DNA of 46,360 bases from Blautia sp. MSJ-9 (GCF_018919065.1 NZ_JAHLQG010000025.1:1-46360), one strand, 5' to 3'; numbered from the stretch's first letter, positions 31,778-41,405 are shown. Translations and numbers: made by a program. Notes: generated by a model not told the origin, from the letters alone.

Positions 31778-32220
31778 ACACAACGACAGTGATACAGCTG
31801 ATCACCGGAGCCATCGGTTCTGTGGGATTCGGAATTCTCTTTCATATGAAAAGTAAATATCTGCCGCTGGCAGCTGCCGGCGGCTTCTTAAGCTGGTTGG
31901 TGTTCCTCCTGGGGAAGGGGCTCTGGGGAAATGTTTTTCTCCCGTCATTGCTGGCTGGTTTTATGGTAGATGTGTATGCGGAAATTCTGGCAAGGATCTG
32001 TAAAGAGACTTCGACCTCTTTTTTTGTCACTTCTGTGATTCCGCTTATTCCAGGAAGTACGCTTTATTACTGCATGAACAGTATTGTAGAAGGAAATACG
32101 GTACGCGCACTGGGATATGGGCGGGCTACCTTTCTCTTTGCCTTTGGAATTGCGGCAGGTATGAGTATTGCGTGGGCGATTTGCTATTTCCTCAGAAGTA
32201 TAAAGAAAAAACAAAACTGA
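31774..32220 (+). CDS. Threonine/serine exporter, ThrE_2 subunit
   Basis: 148 residues starting at TTG 31774 within the stop of the previous gene. Four to five hydrophobic segments are interrupted by FVTSVIPLIPGSTLYYCMN, the hallmark of the DUF3815/ThrE_2 half. In many actinobacteria the two halves are one protein; the split form is usual in Firmicutes. Confidence 0.88.
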   Translation: MNTTTVIQLITGAIGSVGFGILFHMKSKYLPLAAAGGFLSWLVFLLGKGLWGNVFLPSLLAGFMVDVYAEILARICKETSTSFFVTSVIPLIPGSTLYYCMNSIVEGNTVRALGYGRATFLFAFGIAAGMSIAWAICYFLRSIKKKQN

Positions 32221-32287
32221 CTGTGGATTGTAAATTTGCTCATTTATAGTATTCATATGGAATCTGATCAGGAGCGAAGATGAGAAA

Positions 32288-32814
32288 TCGGGAATTCTGC
32301 TGAAAGCATATTGGATACTTGAAGTGATAGCTATGGGTGCACTGACTTTGAATCTGCATTTTGGATGGTTTTATTCCATTGACAGCAGTAACGGATACAG
32401 CAGAGGCGACTATTATCGAATGACTCATATTGCACCCATCTGCTGAGTCTTATCAATGACATTCTGGACATGAGCCGCATTGAAAGCGGCAGTGTAAAGC
32501 TGGATGAGAAACAGGTGCATATGCCGGATCTTCTTCATGACCTGCGCACCATGATCCAGGGACTGATCAATTCCAAACAGCAGAAGGCTTATATTGTGGA
32601 TTATCTTATGCCTGATATGAATGGAATCGAAACCATCCGCAGAATCCGCAGAGTGATTGGAGAAGATGCAGCGATCATTGTGCTGACTGCATATGACTGG
32701 ACTGATTTTGAAAAAGAAGCAAGAGAAGCCGGCGCAACTGCTTTTGTTGCAAAGCCTATTGACATGAAATCGATAGCAAAAATCCTTGATCAGATTTTCA
32801 TGGACATAAAGTAA
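32288..32814 (+). pseudogene. Collapsed hybrid sensor kinase (three fragments)
   Basis: Three pieces in order look like one former protein. The first (32288-32445) is a membrane-sensor piece with LNLHFGWFYSIDSSNGYSRG, typical of multi-helix N-termini of Lachnospiraceae hybrid kinases and GGDEF proteins. The second is HisKA C-terminal sequence HLLSLINDILDMSRIESGSV (from about 32,432), in a different frame. The third, after NSKQQ, jumps to receiver sequence AYIVDYLMPDMNGIETIRRI followed by AYDWTDFEKEAREAGATAF and AKPIDMKSI. The phosphoacceptor His, the HATPase domain and the first half of the receiver are missing. The frame from 32470 is open but cannot be a functional kinase. Confidence 0.75.
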
Positions 32815-32851
32815 TATAATTCAGAAATTAATTAAAAAAAATGTTGCTGGT

Positions 32852-33439
32852 TTAATTCCAGAGGAGAATTCCAAGCCCTGCAGACAGCAGGATCATCAGG
32901 ATTGGTGAGGGATTTCTCTTCTGGAATTTTTTGTACAGAAAATGAATTGCGATAAGGATCATAAATACGCAGACAGAACGTAAATCCGGGTGGAAAGCAG
33001 AAGTTCCGGTCTGATCTGAAGCCTGTTTCGTGTATCCTGCCAGTGATGGAAGTGCCATACGGACTGCAGTTGCCAGGATCATTGCCACCACGCAGGGACG
33101 AATACCAGACAAAAACGCATTTACACTGGCGTATTGCATAAGATTTTTTAAAACTGCGGCAATCAGCAGAATAATAAAGAATGACGGCAGGACCACTCCG
33201 AGAGTTGCCAGAAATGCGCCCAGGATCCCGCCCTGCGAAGAGCCGATAAAAGTTGCCATATTGACAGCGATAGATCCCGGAGTAGATTCGGAAACAGCAA
33301 TGAAATTCAGAAATTCACTTTCCGTAAGCCATCCATTGGACAGAACCGTATCCCGCACCAGTGAGATCATTCCATATCCTCCGCCAAAAGACAGTGCACC
33401 GATCATAAAAAAGTTCAGAAACAATTTTATATAAATCAT
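32852..33439 (-). CDS. Chromate transporter half-protein (second subunit)
   Basis: 195 residues with six hydrophobic segments. It carries the CHR signatures FMIGALSFGGGYGMISLV near the N-terminus and AVSESTPGSIAVNMATFIG near 50-68. It is one half of the split CHR transporter; short CHR proteins act in pairs of opposite topology. It overlaps the upstream half-gene by four bases. Chromate export is the named family role; the physiological substrate in gut anaerobes is uncertain. Confidence 0.9.
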   Translation of the reverse strand: MIYIKLFLNFFMIGALSFGGGYGMISLVRDTVLSNGWLTESEFLNFIAVSESTPGSIAVNMATFIGSSQGGILGAFLATLGVVLPSFFIILLIAAVLKNLMQYASVNAFLSGIRPCVVAMILATAVRMALPSLAGYTKQASDQTGTSAFHPDLRSVCVFMILIAIHFLYKKFQKRNPSPILMILLSAGLGILLWN

Positions 33440-34008
33440 TTATGTATATTTTCCTTTCTTATTTTCTGCAGAAAATAAATAAAAACTCCTGTTGCACCAC
33501 AGAATAGAATATAAAAAACAGAAGAAAAAGAAACGGCAGTAATTGAACAGATCAGCATAGCTGCCATTACAGCACACAGAATACAGGTGTTGAGTACATT
33601 TTTCTCCAAAGCCTTTAACATGTTGATTCCGGTAGACAGGATCAGGTAGATCACACAGACTTGAATTCCCTTGAATGCACAGGCAACGTAAGTGAAACTT
33701 AAGAACCGCTCAAAGAAAAGGGAAATACAGTAAATAATAAGAAAAGACGGGATACATACTGCAAGAGTAGCCATTGCTGCACCGGAAAATCCGGCAAGGT
33801 GATAACCAATATAAGTAGCACTGTTGATCGCAATGGGGCCGGGAGTGGACTCTGCGACAGCAACCATATTTAGAAATTCGTCATGTTCAATCCATTTCTT
33901 CTTTTCAATCACTTCATTTTCAAGCAGTGCGATCATTGCATAGCCCCCGCCGAAAGTGAAAGTACCGATTTTCATAAATGTCAGAAATATTGTTAAAAGT
34001 TTTTTCAT
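33436..34008 (-). CDS. Chromate transporter half-protein (first subunit)
   Basis: 190 residues, paralogous to its partner: FMKIGTFTFGGGYAMIALLE near residue 10-30 and AVAESTPGPIAINSATYIG near 50-68. It is transcribed first of the pair. The intergenic 34,009-34,157 is shared with the divergent gene at 34176. Confidence 0.9.
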   Translation of the reverse strand: MKKLLTIFLTFMKIGTFTFGGGYAMIALLENEVIEKKKWIEHDEFLNMVAVAESTPGPIAINSATYIGYHLAGFSGAAMATLAVCIPSFLIIYCISLFFERFLSFTYVACAFKGIQVCVIYLILSTGINMLKALEKNVLNTCILCAVMAAMLICSITAVSFSSVFYILFCGATGVFIYFLQKIRKENIHK

Positions 34009-34175
34009 ACAGGCAGTTCCTCCGGGGTATTGTTCCTGAGTTTCTGCTTATTATTATATCTTTGTCTGAAAGGTGCGTCAATCAGTTGTTATGAAAGTGA
34101 AGCGTAGTAATTGCCTGACTGTTGTTTATTGGTAGTATCCTATAAGTTACTGTTCGCATGCAAAGGACAGAAACT

Positions 34176-34904
34176 ATGTCAGATAAACTTCATGATAAAA
34201 TTTACCAGATCAATTGTCTGACGGAGGAGGTTGATTCCCTGTATCATCAGGCCGCATTAAAGCTGGGAGTATCAGACAGTGTGATGTTTGTTCTCTATAT
34301 GCTTCACATTGGCGGTGAGAAATGTCTCCTCTATGACATATACAAATTATCCGGTATCAGTAAACAGACCATCAATTCTGCCATCCGTAAACTGGAGAAC
34401 GATGGCATTGTATATCTTGAGAAACATAACGGAAAATCCAAGATCGTATGCGTTACAGAGAAAGGCAAAGCTTACATTGCACAAACAGGAGCAAGACTTG
34501 CAGAAGCAGACTGCGCCACACTGGAAACAGCATCCTCACACTGGATCCCGGAGCTGGTCGGAGCCTGCATTTCCACTGCACTGTTTGTATCCGGTGCCCA
34601 GATGATCCTGAAATTCGGCATCGCAACCGTTGCCCTGACAGGAAGTATCCTCCTTGCAAAGGGTGAGATTGATGTCCTGACATTCTTTCTGTTCCTGCTG
34701 CTGGTATCCAGACTTTACGACCCGATGCAGATTTCCCTGCAGAACCTTGCAGCGATCATTTCCGCAGATGTGCAGTGCAAACGAATAGATGAAATCTTAT
34801 CCCACGACATCCAGACCGGAACAGATCAGCTTACAAACAAGGGATATGACATTGAATTCAACCATGTAGGCTTTGCGTACAACGACAGAGAAGCCGTACT
34901 GTAG
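34176..34904 (+). pseudogene. MarR regulator fused to a fragment of an ABC exporter
   Basis: ATG 34176 (an in-frame ATG is also at 34158). Residues 1 to about 112 are a MarR-type winged helix: LYDIYKLSGISKQTINSAIRKL, then NDGIVYLEKHNGKSKIVCVTEKGK. From about residue 118 the sequence switches to the last part of an ABC exporter membrane domain: LLAKGEIDVLTFFLFLLLVS, RLYDPMQISLQNLAAI, RIDEIL. The start of an ATPase domain follows (YDIEFNHVGFAY), ending at TAG after NDREAVL. No natural family joins these parts. A deletion between a marR gene and a downstream exporter gene, removing the MarR C-terminus and most of the exporter, explains it. Confidence 0.75.
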
Positions 34905-34946
34905 AAGAGATATTTTTTTGCGTCCTATTAAAAAGAACAATAATAA

Positions 34947-34976
34947 TTACAAATATCCTCCCAAACGTGCTATAAT
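34947..34976 (+). promoter_or_regulatory. Promoter of the DUF1002 gene
   Basis: TTACAA (34947-34952) and a perfect TATAAT (34971-34976) are 18 bases apart. The ribosome site GGGAGG precedes the start codon at 35043. Confidence 0.6.
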
Positions 34977-35042
34977 ACCCATATCAATCCGAATAAAAGA
35001 TTTTACCTAAAAATCCAAACACATATCAGGGAGGTTTCTATT

Positions 35043-36629
35043 ATGAAAAAAGCAAAATCAGCCGCAGCACTTTTATGCAGCGCATGTCTGGTATTTTCCG
35101 GCACAGCAGTACCGACAATGGCAGATTCCATGAAGGTCGTAACACTCGGAGCAGACCTTTCCGATGAACAGAAGAACACAATGATGAAATACTTCAACGT
35201 AGACAGCAGCCAGGTGCAGATCCTCACCATCACAAATCAGGATGAGAGAGATCATTTAAGCGCGTATGTTCCAATCGAACAGATCGGAACCAGAACCGTA
35301 AGCTGCGCATACGTTAAGCCAACCCAGTCCGGAGGTATCAAGGTACGTACAGCCAACCTCAACTGGGTAACCTGCAACATGATCGCCACCTCACTTTCCA
35401 CATCTGGCGTAAAGAACTGCGAAGTAGTAGCAGCCTGCCCGTTTGAAGTATCAGGAACAGGTGCGCTGACAGGTATTCAGATGGCATACGAGACCGCCAC
35501 AGGCGAACAGCTCGACAGCACAAAGAAAGAGCTTGCAACAGAGGAAATGGTAGTAACCGGAAATCTTGCAGATGAAGTTGGTAAGAATGATGCTACAACA
35601 GTTATGAATAATTCCAAAATGCAGGTAATCAAAGACAACGTTCAGAATGCAGATGAAATTTATAATATTGTAGTTAATGTAGCACAGGAAAACAACGTAA
35701 ATCTGGACTCCGACCAGATCAACAAGATTGTAGACCTTCTGGAACAGATTGCACAGGAAGACTACAATTATGATGATGTAAAAGCAACTCTGGAGCAGGT
35801 TGACCAGAATACTTCCGGTGACAGCGATTCCATTGGCGATATTGCAGACGAAGAAGATGACACGGTAAATGCCGGTGACACAGTAGACGGAGATGATATC
35901 TTAAGCAATGTTGATAACAGTGCACTGGGCGGAGATGTAGTAGAGAGTTCCACAGAAAATCCTTCTCTGGAACAGGAAACAGGTCTGATCGAGGATACTT
36001 CAGATGATCAGAATGATGAAGATCTCAGTGAGACAGAGGAGCCGGAAGAGACTGGCAGCGACGAGACAACAGATGACAGTACACTTGGCAATGTAGATGA
36101 AGAAGAGGATCCTACAGAAACTGTTGATAATGCATCAGCAGCAGATGAACTGGATACTTCTGCACTGACAGATGATCAGCTTACTTTATTTAACAGAGTT
36201 GAGAACTTCTGCAAGGGCGAATATGAAGGCGATACAGAGGCTCTTACAACAGCAATGGAAGATGATTCCGCATATGCATCTGTAAGTCTTGATTCTGAAA
36301 ATGGAGCAGCTCTTTCAAAAGAAGTAGAAAAAGCATATCTCAAAGTGCTTACTGATGGAACAGATTCCTATCAGGCAGACGGAACTGAAATTTACATGAG
36401 CACAGAGCTTAATATGGTAGACAAAGCAATGAAGGATATCTTCGGATTAAACGCAGATGTACAGGCAAGTCCGGAACTCAGTGAACTTTCTGATGATGAC
36501 AGACAGACATTATACAATGAAACAATGAAGTTCTTTGAGAAACTTTACGGAGAGAGCACAGAGACTTACAACACTGAAGATGCAGAAACAGAAGAGACTG
36601 CAGAAGACAGTGAGGATTATGCAGAATAA
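35043..36629 (+). CDS. DUF1002-domain secreted protein, 528 aa
   Basis: A signal peptide (about 1-27, ending PTMAD) leads into a DUF1002 domain: VVTLGADLSDEQKNTMMKYF, then IGTRTVSCAYVKPTQSGGI and ANLNWVTCNMIATSLSTSGV, to about residue 250. A long acidic, low-complexity segment (about 255-365, rich in Asp, Glu, Ser, Thr) follows. A C-terminal helical part (about 365-515) ends in an acidic tail. DUF1002 proteins (YpuA-like) are secreted Firmicutes proteins, possibly linked to the envelope; the role is not established. This version is longer than usual because of the acidic insert and C-terminal part. Confidence 0.88.
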   Translation: MKKAKSAAALLCSACLVFSGTAVPTMADSMKVVTLGADLSDEQKNTMMKYFNVDSSQVQILTITNQDERDHLSAYVPIEQIGTRTVSCAYVKPTQSGGIKVRTANLNWVTCNMIATSLSTSGVKNCEVVAACPFEVSGTGALTGIQMAYETATGEQLDSTKKELATEEMVVTGNLADEVGKNDATTVMNNSKMQVIKDNVQNADEIYNIVVNVAQENNVNLDSDQINKIVDLLEQIAQEDYNYDDVKATLEQVDQNTSGDSDSIGDIADEEDDTVNAGDTVDGDDILSNVDNSALGGDVVESSTENPSLEQETGLIEDTSDDQNDEDLSETEEPEETGSDETTDDSTLGNVDEEEDPTETVDNASAADELDTSALTDDQLTLFNRVENFCKGEYEGDTEALTTAMEDDSAYASVSLDSENGAALSKEVEKAYLKVLTDGTDSYQADGTEIYMSTELNMVDKAMKDIFGLNADVQASPELSELSDDDRQTLYNETMKFFEKLYGESTETYNTEDAETEETAEDSEDYAE

Positions 36630-37164
36630 TCGGTACAATCATATGGGAATTCATTTTGTTATAAGAAGAGCAGATGAATCAGATGTACCTGAGATCATGA
36701 CGATCATGAACGAAGCGAAGAATGATATGGCTCATCCGGAATGGTTTGTAGCTGATGATGAGAATTATATCCGAGAACATCTACAGGGAAAGGGTTATGT
36801 GATTGTTGCAGAATCTCCAATTGGCGGGATTGCAGGCTTTTTCGTTGTAAAATATCCGGAAGATGAGGAGAATCTGGGAACTTATCTTGAGTTTGACAGA
36901 GAACAGCTTGCTCATGTGGCAGTCATGGATTCTGCAGTTGTAGGCAGTGTATACAGAGGGAATGGATTGCAGGAACAGATGCTGGAAGCAGCAGAAAGTT
37001 TGCTGGATAAAGAGAAATATTATTATCTGATGTGTACGATCCATCCGGATAATGAATTCAGCAGAAATAATATGGAGAGTCATGGATATAAAGTAAAGAA
37101 GATTGCACTCTGCTATGGCGGTCTTCCAAGATGTATACTTCTGAAAAATCTGAGAAAATGCTGA
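36619..37164 (+). CDS. GNAT-family N-acetyltransferase, 181 aa
   Basis: The start at ATG 36619 has GTGAGG five bases upstream and overlaps the previous gene by 11 bases; ATG 36643 is the alternative. The GNAT fold is indicated by IRRADESDVPEIMTIMNEA at the N-terminus, HVAVMDSAVVGSVYRGNGLQ (strand 4 and the acetyl-CoA loop R-G-N-G-L-Q) and MCTIHPDNEFSRNNMESHGY near the end. The substrate is unknown. Confidence 0.88.
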   Translation: MQNNRYNHMGIHFVIRRADESDVPEIMTIMNEAKNDMAHPEWFVADDENYIREHLQGKGYVIVAESPIGGIAGFFVVKYPEDEENLGTYLEFDREQLAHVAVMDSAVVGSVYRGNGLQEQMLEAAESLLDKEKYYYLMCTIHPDNEFSRNNMESHGYKVKKIALCYGGLPRCILLKNLRKC

Positions 37165-37198
37165 AAAAACAATAAAAATAAAAGAAATTAATAAGAAA

Positions 37199-37240
37199 CA
37201 GCCGGTGAAATTTCTGTGATTTCGCCGGCTGCTTTGTGTT
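37199..37240 (+). terminator. Hairpin terminator after the acetyltransferase gene
   Basis: CAGCCGGTGAAAT and ATTTCGCCGGCTG pair over a 7-base loop with one G-U pair, followed by CTTT. Confidence 0.75.
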
Positions 37241-37340
37241 ATGTGTAGAAAAAAGAAAATGAATGTGTTAGAATGGGTTGACTGGAATAAGAAAAACAGA
37301 ATGACTTTACAGATAAGCATAAAAATGAGGAGGAACAAGA

Positions 37341-38543
37341 ATGGGAATGGCAGTAGTAACCTTGAAAAAAGGTGAAGGACGACTTCTGAAATCTGGTGGG
37401 ATGTGGATTTTTGATAATGAGATAGATACGATCATGGGAAGTTTTGAGAACGGAGATATGGTACTCGTCCATGACTTTGACGGATATCCGATGGGAAGAG
37501 GATTCATTAACACGAATTCTAAGATCACAGTACGATTGATGACCAGGGACGAGAATGTTGAGATCAATGAGGAACTTCTGGAGAAACGAGTGCGTGATGC
37601 ATGGGAATATCGTAAGAAGGTAGTAGATACAAGCAGCTGTCGTCTGATCTTCGCAGAAGCAGATTTTCTGCCGGGTCTGGTAGTAGATAAGTTCTCTGAT
37701 GTACTGGTGGTACAGTCACTTGCACTGGGAATTGACCGTTTCAAAGAAACAATTGTAGAACTGATCAGGAAAGTTCTTGCAGAGGATGGTATCATCATCC
37801 GTGGCGTTTATGAGAGAAGTGATGTCAAGGTACGCAAACAGGAAGGAATGGAACTGGTGAAAGGTTTCATTGGACCGGAATTTCCGACACTTGTACAGAT
37901 TGAAGAGAATGGTGTCAAATACGAAGTAGATGTCAAAGACGGACAGAAGACGGGATTCTTCCTTGACCAGAAATATAACAGACTTGCGATCCAGAAGCTC
38001 TGTAAAGGTGCAAAAGTTCTGGACTGCTTTACACATACAGGTTCTTTTGCGTTGAATGCTGGAATTGCAGGCGCTGCCAGTGTAACAGGTGTGGATGCAT
38101 CTCAGCTTGCAGTAGATCAGGCAACTGCCAATGCAGCATTAAACGGATTATCCGACAAGGTGAAATTTATCTGCGAAGATGTCTTCGAACTGCTTCCGGA
38201 ACTGGAAGAAAAGGGTGAGAAATTTGACGTGGTGATCCTGGATCCTCCGGCATTCACCAAGTCCAGAAATTCTATCAAGAATGCGGTAAAAGGCTACAGA
38301 GAAATCAATCTTCGTGCAATGAAACTGGTCAAGGACGGCGGATTCCTGGCAACCTGTTCCTGTTCTCATTTCATGGATTATGAACTGTTTACCAGAACCA
38401 TTGGACAGGCAGCAAAGAATGTACACAAGAGACTGCGCCAGGTAGAATACAGAACGCAGGCGCCGGATCATCCGATTCTGTGGGCAGCAGATGAGTCTTA
38501 TTATTTGAAATTCTATATTTTCCAGGTCTGCAATGACAGATAG
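37341..38543 (+). CDS. rlmI: RlmI-type 23S rRNA (cytosine-C5) methyltransferase
   Basis: 400 residues. An N-terminal PUA domain (about 1-75: LLKSGGMWIFDNEI) precedes an RlmI-like connecting domain and the SAM-dependent Rossmann domain. Motif I is VLDCFTHTGSFALNAG near 228-243, motif II is GVDAS, and motif IV is VILDPPAFTKSR near 297-308. CSCSHFMDYELF near 335 carries the second Cys region. E. coli RlmI methylates C1962 of 23S rRNA; the same role is inferred. The ribosome site GAGGAGG is strong. Confidence 0.9.
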   Translation: MGMAVVTLKKGEGRLLKSGGMWIFDNEIDTIMGSFENGDMVLVHDFDGYPMGRGFINTNSKITVRLMTRDENVEINEELLEKRVRDAWEYRKKVVDTSSCRLIFAEADFLPGLVVDKFSDVLVVQSLALGIDRFKETIVELIRKVLAEDGIIIRGVYERSDVKVRKQEGMELVKGFIGPEFPTLVQIEENGVKYEVDVKDGQKTGFFLDQKYNRLAIQKLCKGAKVLDCFTHTGSFALNAGIAGAASVTGVDASQLAVDQATANAALNGLSDKVKFICEDVFELLPELEEKGEKFDVVILDPPAFTKSRNSIKNAVKGYREINLRAMKLVKDGGFLATCSCSHFMDYELFTRTIGQAAKNVHKRLRQVEYRTQAPDHPILWAADESYYLKFYIFQVCNDR

Positions 38544-38610
38544 AAGTTTTGCATATGGGCAGGATCGTTAAACAGTGAAAGATTAATGATCACAGATACT
38601 GAGAGATGCT

Positions 38611-38742
38611 GCACGCCCCACTTTGCGGTATAGTTTGCCCGAATTTGGTTGCCGTAGCCCGCTACGACGCCCTCATCCGAACAAAATCTTCCACAAATTG
38701 TGACGCACATCTTGCAGAAAGCTTTTTTCAAACATGCGCTAG
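38611..38742 (+). repeat. Interspersed repeat, copy A
   Basis: A block of 47 bases (38611-38657, starting GCACGCCCCACTTTGCGG) recurs inverted at 39771-39817 with three mismatches. It is followed by a small dyad (CGTAGC/GCTACG) and a right end TTTTTTCAAACATGCGCTAG. The same right end closes copy B. No protein is encoded; I see nothing else in 38,544-38,773. It looks like a MITE- or REP-like intergenic element. Confidence 0.75.
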
Positions 38743-38773
38743 ACAACAGTAAAAAGAAAGTGAGGACATGACA

Positions 38774-39280
38774 ATGAGTTTTAAAGAAGTAAAACCAGAA
38801 GAACTGACAATGAATCCATTTACCAAGATTGGCAAAGAGTGGCTTTTGATCACCGCAGGAAATGAAGAGAAATGCAATACCATGACAGCAAGCTGGGGTG
38901 CAATGGGGGTTATGTGGGGAAAGAATGCAGTGACTGTATACATTCGTCCACAGAGATATACAAAGGAATTCGTAGACAGAGAAGATACTTTTACAATCTC
39001 TGTCCTCGGAAGTGACTATCGCAAGGCATTAAATTACTGCGGTACTGTTTCCGGAAAAGGCACAGATAAGATTAAAGATGCAGGTCTGACACCATATTTC
39101 ACAGATGGAACAGCAGGAATCGAAGAAGCGGACATGATCATGGTATGCAGAAAAATGTATCATGACGACATCAAACCAGAATGCTTTGATGCACCGGAGA
39201 ATGACAGTAAATGGTATCCACAGAAAGATTATCATACGATGTATATCGCAGAAGTTCTGAAAGTTCTTGTAAAAGAATAG
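38774..39280 (+). CDS. Flavin reductase-like FMN-binding protein
   Basis: 168 residues from ATG 38774 (GTGAGG eight bases upstream; ATG 38768 is also in frame). The fold signature includes NTMTASWGAMGVMWGKNAVTVYIRP near 36-60, where T-A-S-W/G contacts FMN, and FTISVLGSDYRKALNYCGTVSG with the conserved GT-SG segment. It is a small soluble NAD(P)H-dependent flavoprotein; the electron acceptor is unknown. Confidence 0.87.
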   Translation: MSFKEVKPEELTMNPFTKIGKEWLLITAGNEEKCNTMTASWGAMGVMWGKNAVTVYIRPQRYTKEFVDREDTFTISVLGSDYRKALNYCGTVSGKGTDKIKDAGLTPYFTDGTAGIEEADMIMVCRKMYHDDIKPECFDAPENDSKWYPQKDYHTMYIAEVLKVLVKE

Positions 39281-39359
39281 AAATACACATGAAAGACAAG
39301 GCGTGGAAACGCCAAGATGCTGTTGTTTACAATGGAAACAGCTAAAAAAGAGGTAATTT

Positions 39360-39770
39360 ATGAGAGACAGATTAAACAAATTCATGCAGGGACGTTACGG
39401 AGTCGATCAGTTTGCAAGATTTACTCTTGGTGTGGCACTTTTTGTTATTGTAGTAGGTTCTTTTATAAGAAGAAGTGCGGCAGGCAGTGTTCTGGATATG
39501 ATAGGCATGATTCTTATCATCTATACATACTTCAGAATTTTGTCCAGAAATGTCTCAGCCCGCTATGCAGAAAACCAGAAATATCTCGGTTATACGCAGA
39601 AAATTCGAGGCCAGTTTAACCGAGAGAAGAGTATGATGGAGCAGAGGAAGACGCATCATATTTATACCTGCCCTGGATGTGGACAGAAGATCCGCATTCC
39701 GAGAGGAAAAGGACAGAAAGTAGAGATTGAGTGTCCGAAGTGCCATCAGAAGTTTATAAAAAGACGCTAA
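39360..39770 (+). CDS. Small membrane protein with C-terminal zinc ribbon
   Basis: 136 residues. Two hydrophobic helices (about 20-37 and 43-60) are followed by a basic linker and a zinc ribbon CPGCGQKIRIPRGKGQKV then IECPKCHQKF near 101-131, with four Cys for metal. This architecture is frequent in Lachnospiraceae; the function is unknown. Repeat copy B begins directly at its stop codon. Confidence 0.82.
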   Translation: MRDRLNKFMQGRYGVDQFARFTLGVALFVIVVGSFIRRSAAGSVLDMIGMILIIYTYFRILSRNVSARYAENQKYLGYTQKIRGQFNREKSMMEQRKTHHIYTCPGCGQKIRIPRGKGQKVEIECPKCHQKFIKRR

Positions 39771-39851
39771 CTACGACAACCGAATTCGGGCAAAGTATAC
39801 CGCAAAGTGGGGCGTGCAGATTGCGGGAATGATTTTTCAAACACGCTCTAG
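39771..39851 (+). repeat. Interspersed repeat, copy B
   Basis: 39771-39817 is the inverted counterpart of copy A (44 of 47 bases). Then comes a unique 15-base spacer and the right end ATTTTTCAAACACGCTCTAG, which is direct, not inverted, relative to copy A. Copies A and B bracket two genes about 1.1 kb apart. Confidence 0.75.
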
Positions 39852-39884
39852 GAAGCAGGAAAGAAATCAGAAGCAGGAGGAAAC

Positions 39885-40727
39885 ATGTTTGGTTATGTAG
39901 TATTAAATAAGCCAGAGATAAAGTTCAAAGATTTTGACTTATATCGTTCTTTTTACTGTGGTCTCTGCAGAGAACTGAAAGACAGATATGGAATATCCGG
40001 ACAGATTTCCCTGACTTATGATATGACTTTTGTCGTGATCCTGCTGAGTGCGCTTTACGAGCCAGTTACACAGAAAGGTGAGACCAGGTGTATCATTCAT
40101 CCGGTACACAGACAACCGGTCCGGAGAAATGAAGTGACGGAGTATGCAGCAGACATGAACGTACTTCTTACCTATTATAAATGCAGGGATGACTGGGATG
40201 ATGAGAAAAAAATCACAGCGCTTGGTTATTCGAAAGTTCTGCAGGGAAAAGTGCGAAAGCTGGATCAGAAATATCCGGAAAAATCGCGACGGATACAGAA
40301 ATATCTGGCAGAGCTTTCCACAATGGAGAAAGCCGGAGAGAAAGATATAGATAAGATGTCAGGATGCTTTGGTAAAATCATGGAAGAAATTCTTGCATGG
40401 AAGTCCGATGTGTGGGAAAGTTCACTGCGGAGAATGGGATTCTTTCTTGGCAAGTTTATCTATCTTCTGGATGCATATGACGATGTGGAAGAGGACATAA
40501 AAAATAAAAATTACAATCCTTTTTCCGAACAATATATAATGGAAGCATTCGATGAGCAGGTTCGTCAGCTTCTGATCATGATGATGGCACAGACCTGTAG
40601 GGAGTTTGAGAAACTTCCTATTATAGAATATACAGATATTTTGAGAAATATTCTTTATTCCGGCGTATGGGTACGTTTCGAGATGATCCATAAGCAAAGA
40701 AAAGAATCAGGGGAGAAAAAAGAATGA
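39885..40727 (+). CDS. DUF5685 family protein, 280 aa
   Basis: It begins [20 protein letters not shown] with [15 protein letters not shown], the hallmark of DUF5685. It is helical throughout, with no membrane segment. Near residue 200 it reads [20 protein letters not shown], an Asp-rich motif resembling the second Asp motif of all-alpha isoprenoid synthases; the CGLC motif near 25-28 is also conserved. Catalytic function is not established. It overlaps the J-domain gene by four bases, a pairing typical for this family. Confidence 0.82.
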   Translation: MFGYVVLNKPEIKFKDFDLYRSFYCGLCRELKDRYGISGQISLTYDMTFVVILLSALYEPVTQKGETRCIIHPVHRQPVRRNEVTEYAADMNVLLTYYKCRDDWDDEKKITALGYSKVLQGKVRKLDQKYPEKSRRIQKYLAELSTMEKAGEKDIDKMSGCFGKIMEEILAWKSDVWESSLRRMGFFLGKFIYLLDAYDDVEEDIKNKNYNPFSEQYIMEAFDEQVRQLLIMMMAQTCREFEKLPIIEYTDILRNILYSGVWVRFEMIHKQRKESGEKKE

Positions 40728-41371
40728 TCGATCCGTATAGTATACTTGGGATTTCTAGAGACGCATCCGATGATGAAGTGAAGAAAGCATACCGCAAACT
40801 GAGCAGACAGTACCATCCGGATGCCAATATTGACAATCCAAACAAAGAGCAGGCTGAGGAGAAATTCAAACAGGTTCAGCAGGCTTATGAACAGATCATG
40901 AAAGAGAGAGAGCAGGGAACCGGATATGGAAACTATGGCAGCTATAATTACGGCGGCTTTGGCGGATTTTCCGGTCAGACAGATTCCGGATATCAGGATG
41001 AAGAGACGATACGCAGACAGGCAGCGGCAAATTATATCCAGAGTGGACATTATCGTGAGGCTATGAATGTACTGCAGTCACTTCAACAGAGAAACGGACA
41101 ATGGTATTATCTGTCCTCCATGGCAAATATGGGACTTGGAAACAATGTAAATGCATTGAATGATATTAAAGAAGCCGTCCGGTTAGAGCCTGATAATGCA
41201 CAGTATCGGATGCTCCAGCAGCAGATGGAAGGCGGCGGAACCTGGTATCAGGAGATGCAGAATCCATTTGGCGGCATGCCGACAGGTGGAGATGACTATT
41301 GCATGAAGCTGTGTCTGGCAAATTTAGCCTGCAGTTTATGCTGTCCAGGCGGCGGGGTGTTCTGCTGTTAA
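40724..41371 (+). CDS. J-domain protein with TPR-like and Cys-rich C-terminus
   Basis: 215 residues. The J domain is at 1-65 with the HPD motif in [10 protein letters not shown] Gly/Tyr-rich linker (about 65-92) follows, then helical repeats of TPR type (about 97-160) with [20 protein letters not shown]. It ends with a short Cys-rich tail holding seven Cys among the last 25 residues. It lacks the DnaJ zinc-finger and substrate domains, so it is a specialised co-chaperone that stimulates DnaK on a restricted client, perhaps the coupled DUF5685 protein. Confidence 0.85.
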   Translation: MIDPYSILGISRDASDDEVKKAYRKLSRQYHPDANIDNPNKEQAEEKFKQVQQAYEQIMKEREQGTGYGNYGSYNYGGFGGFSGQTDSGYQDEETIRRQAAANYIQSGHYREAMNVLQSLQQRNGQWYYLSSMANMGLGNNVNALNDIKEAVRLEPDNAQYRMLQQQMEGGGTWYQEMQNPFGGMPTGGDDYCMKLCLANLACSLCCPGGGVFCC

Positions 41372-41405
41372 GGTGTCCGATTGGTCAAAAAATTCAAGTT
41401 GGTGA

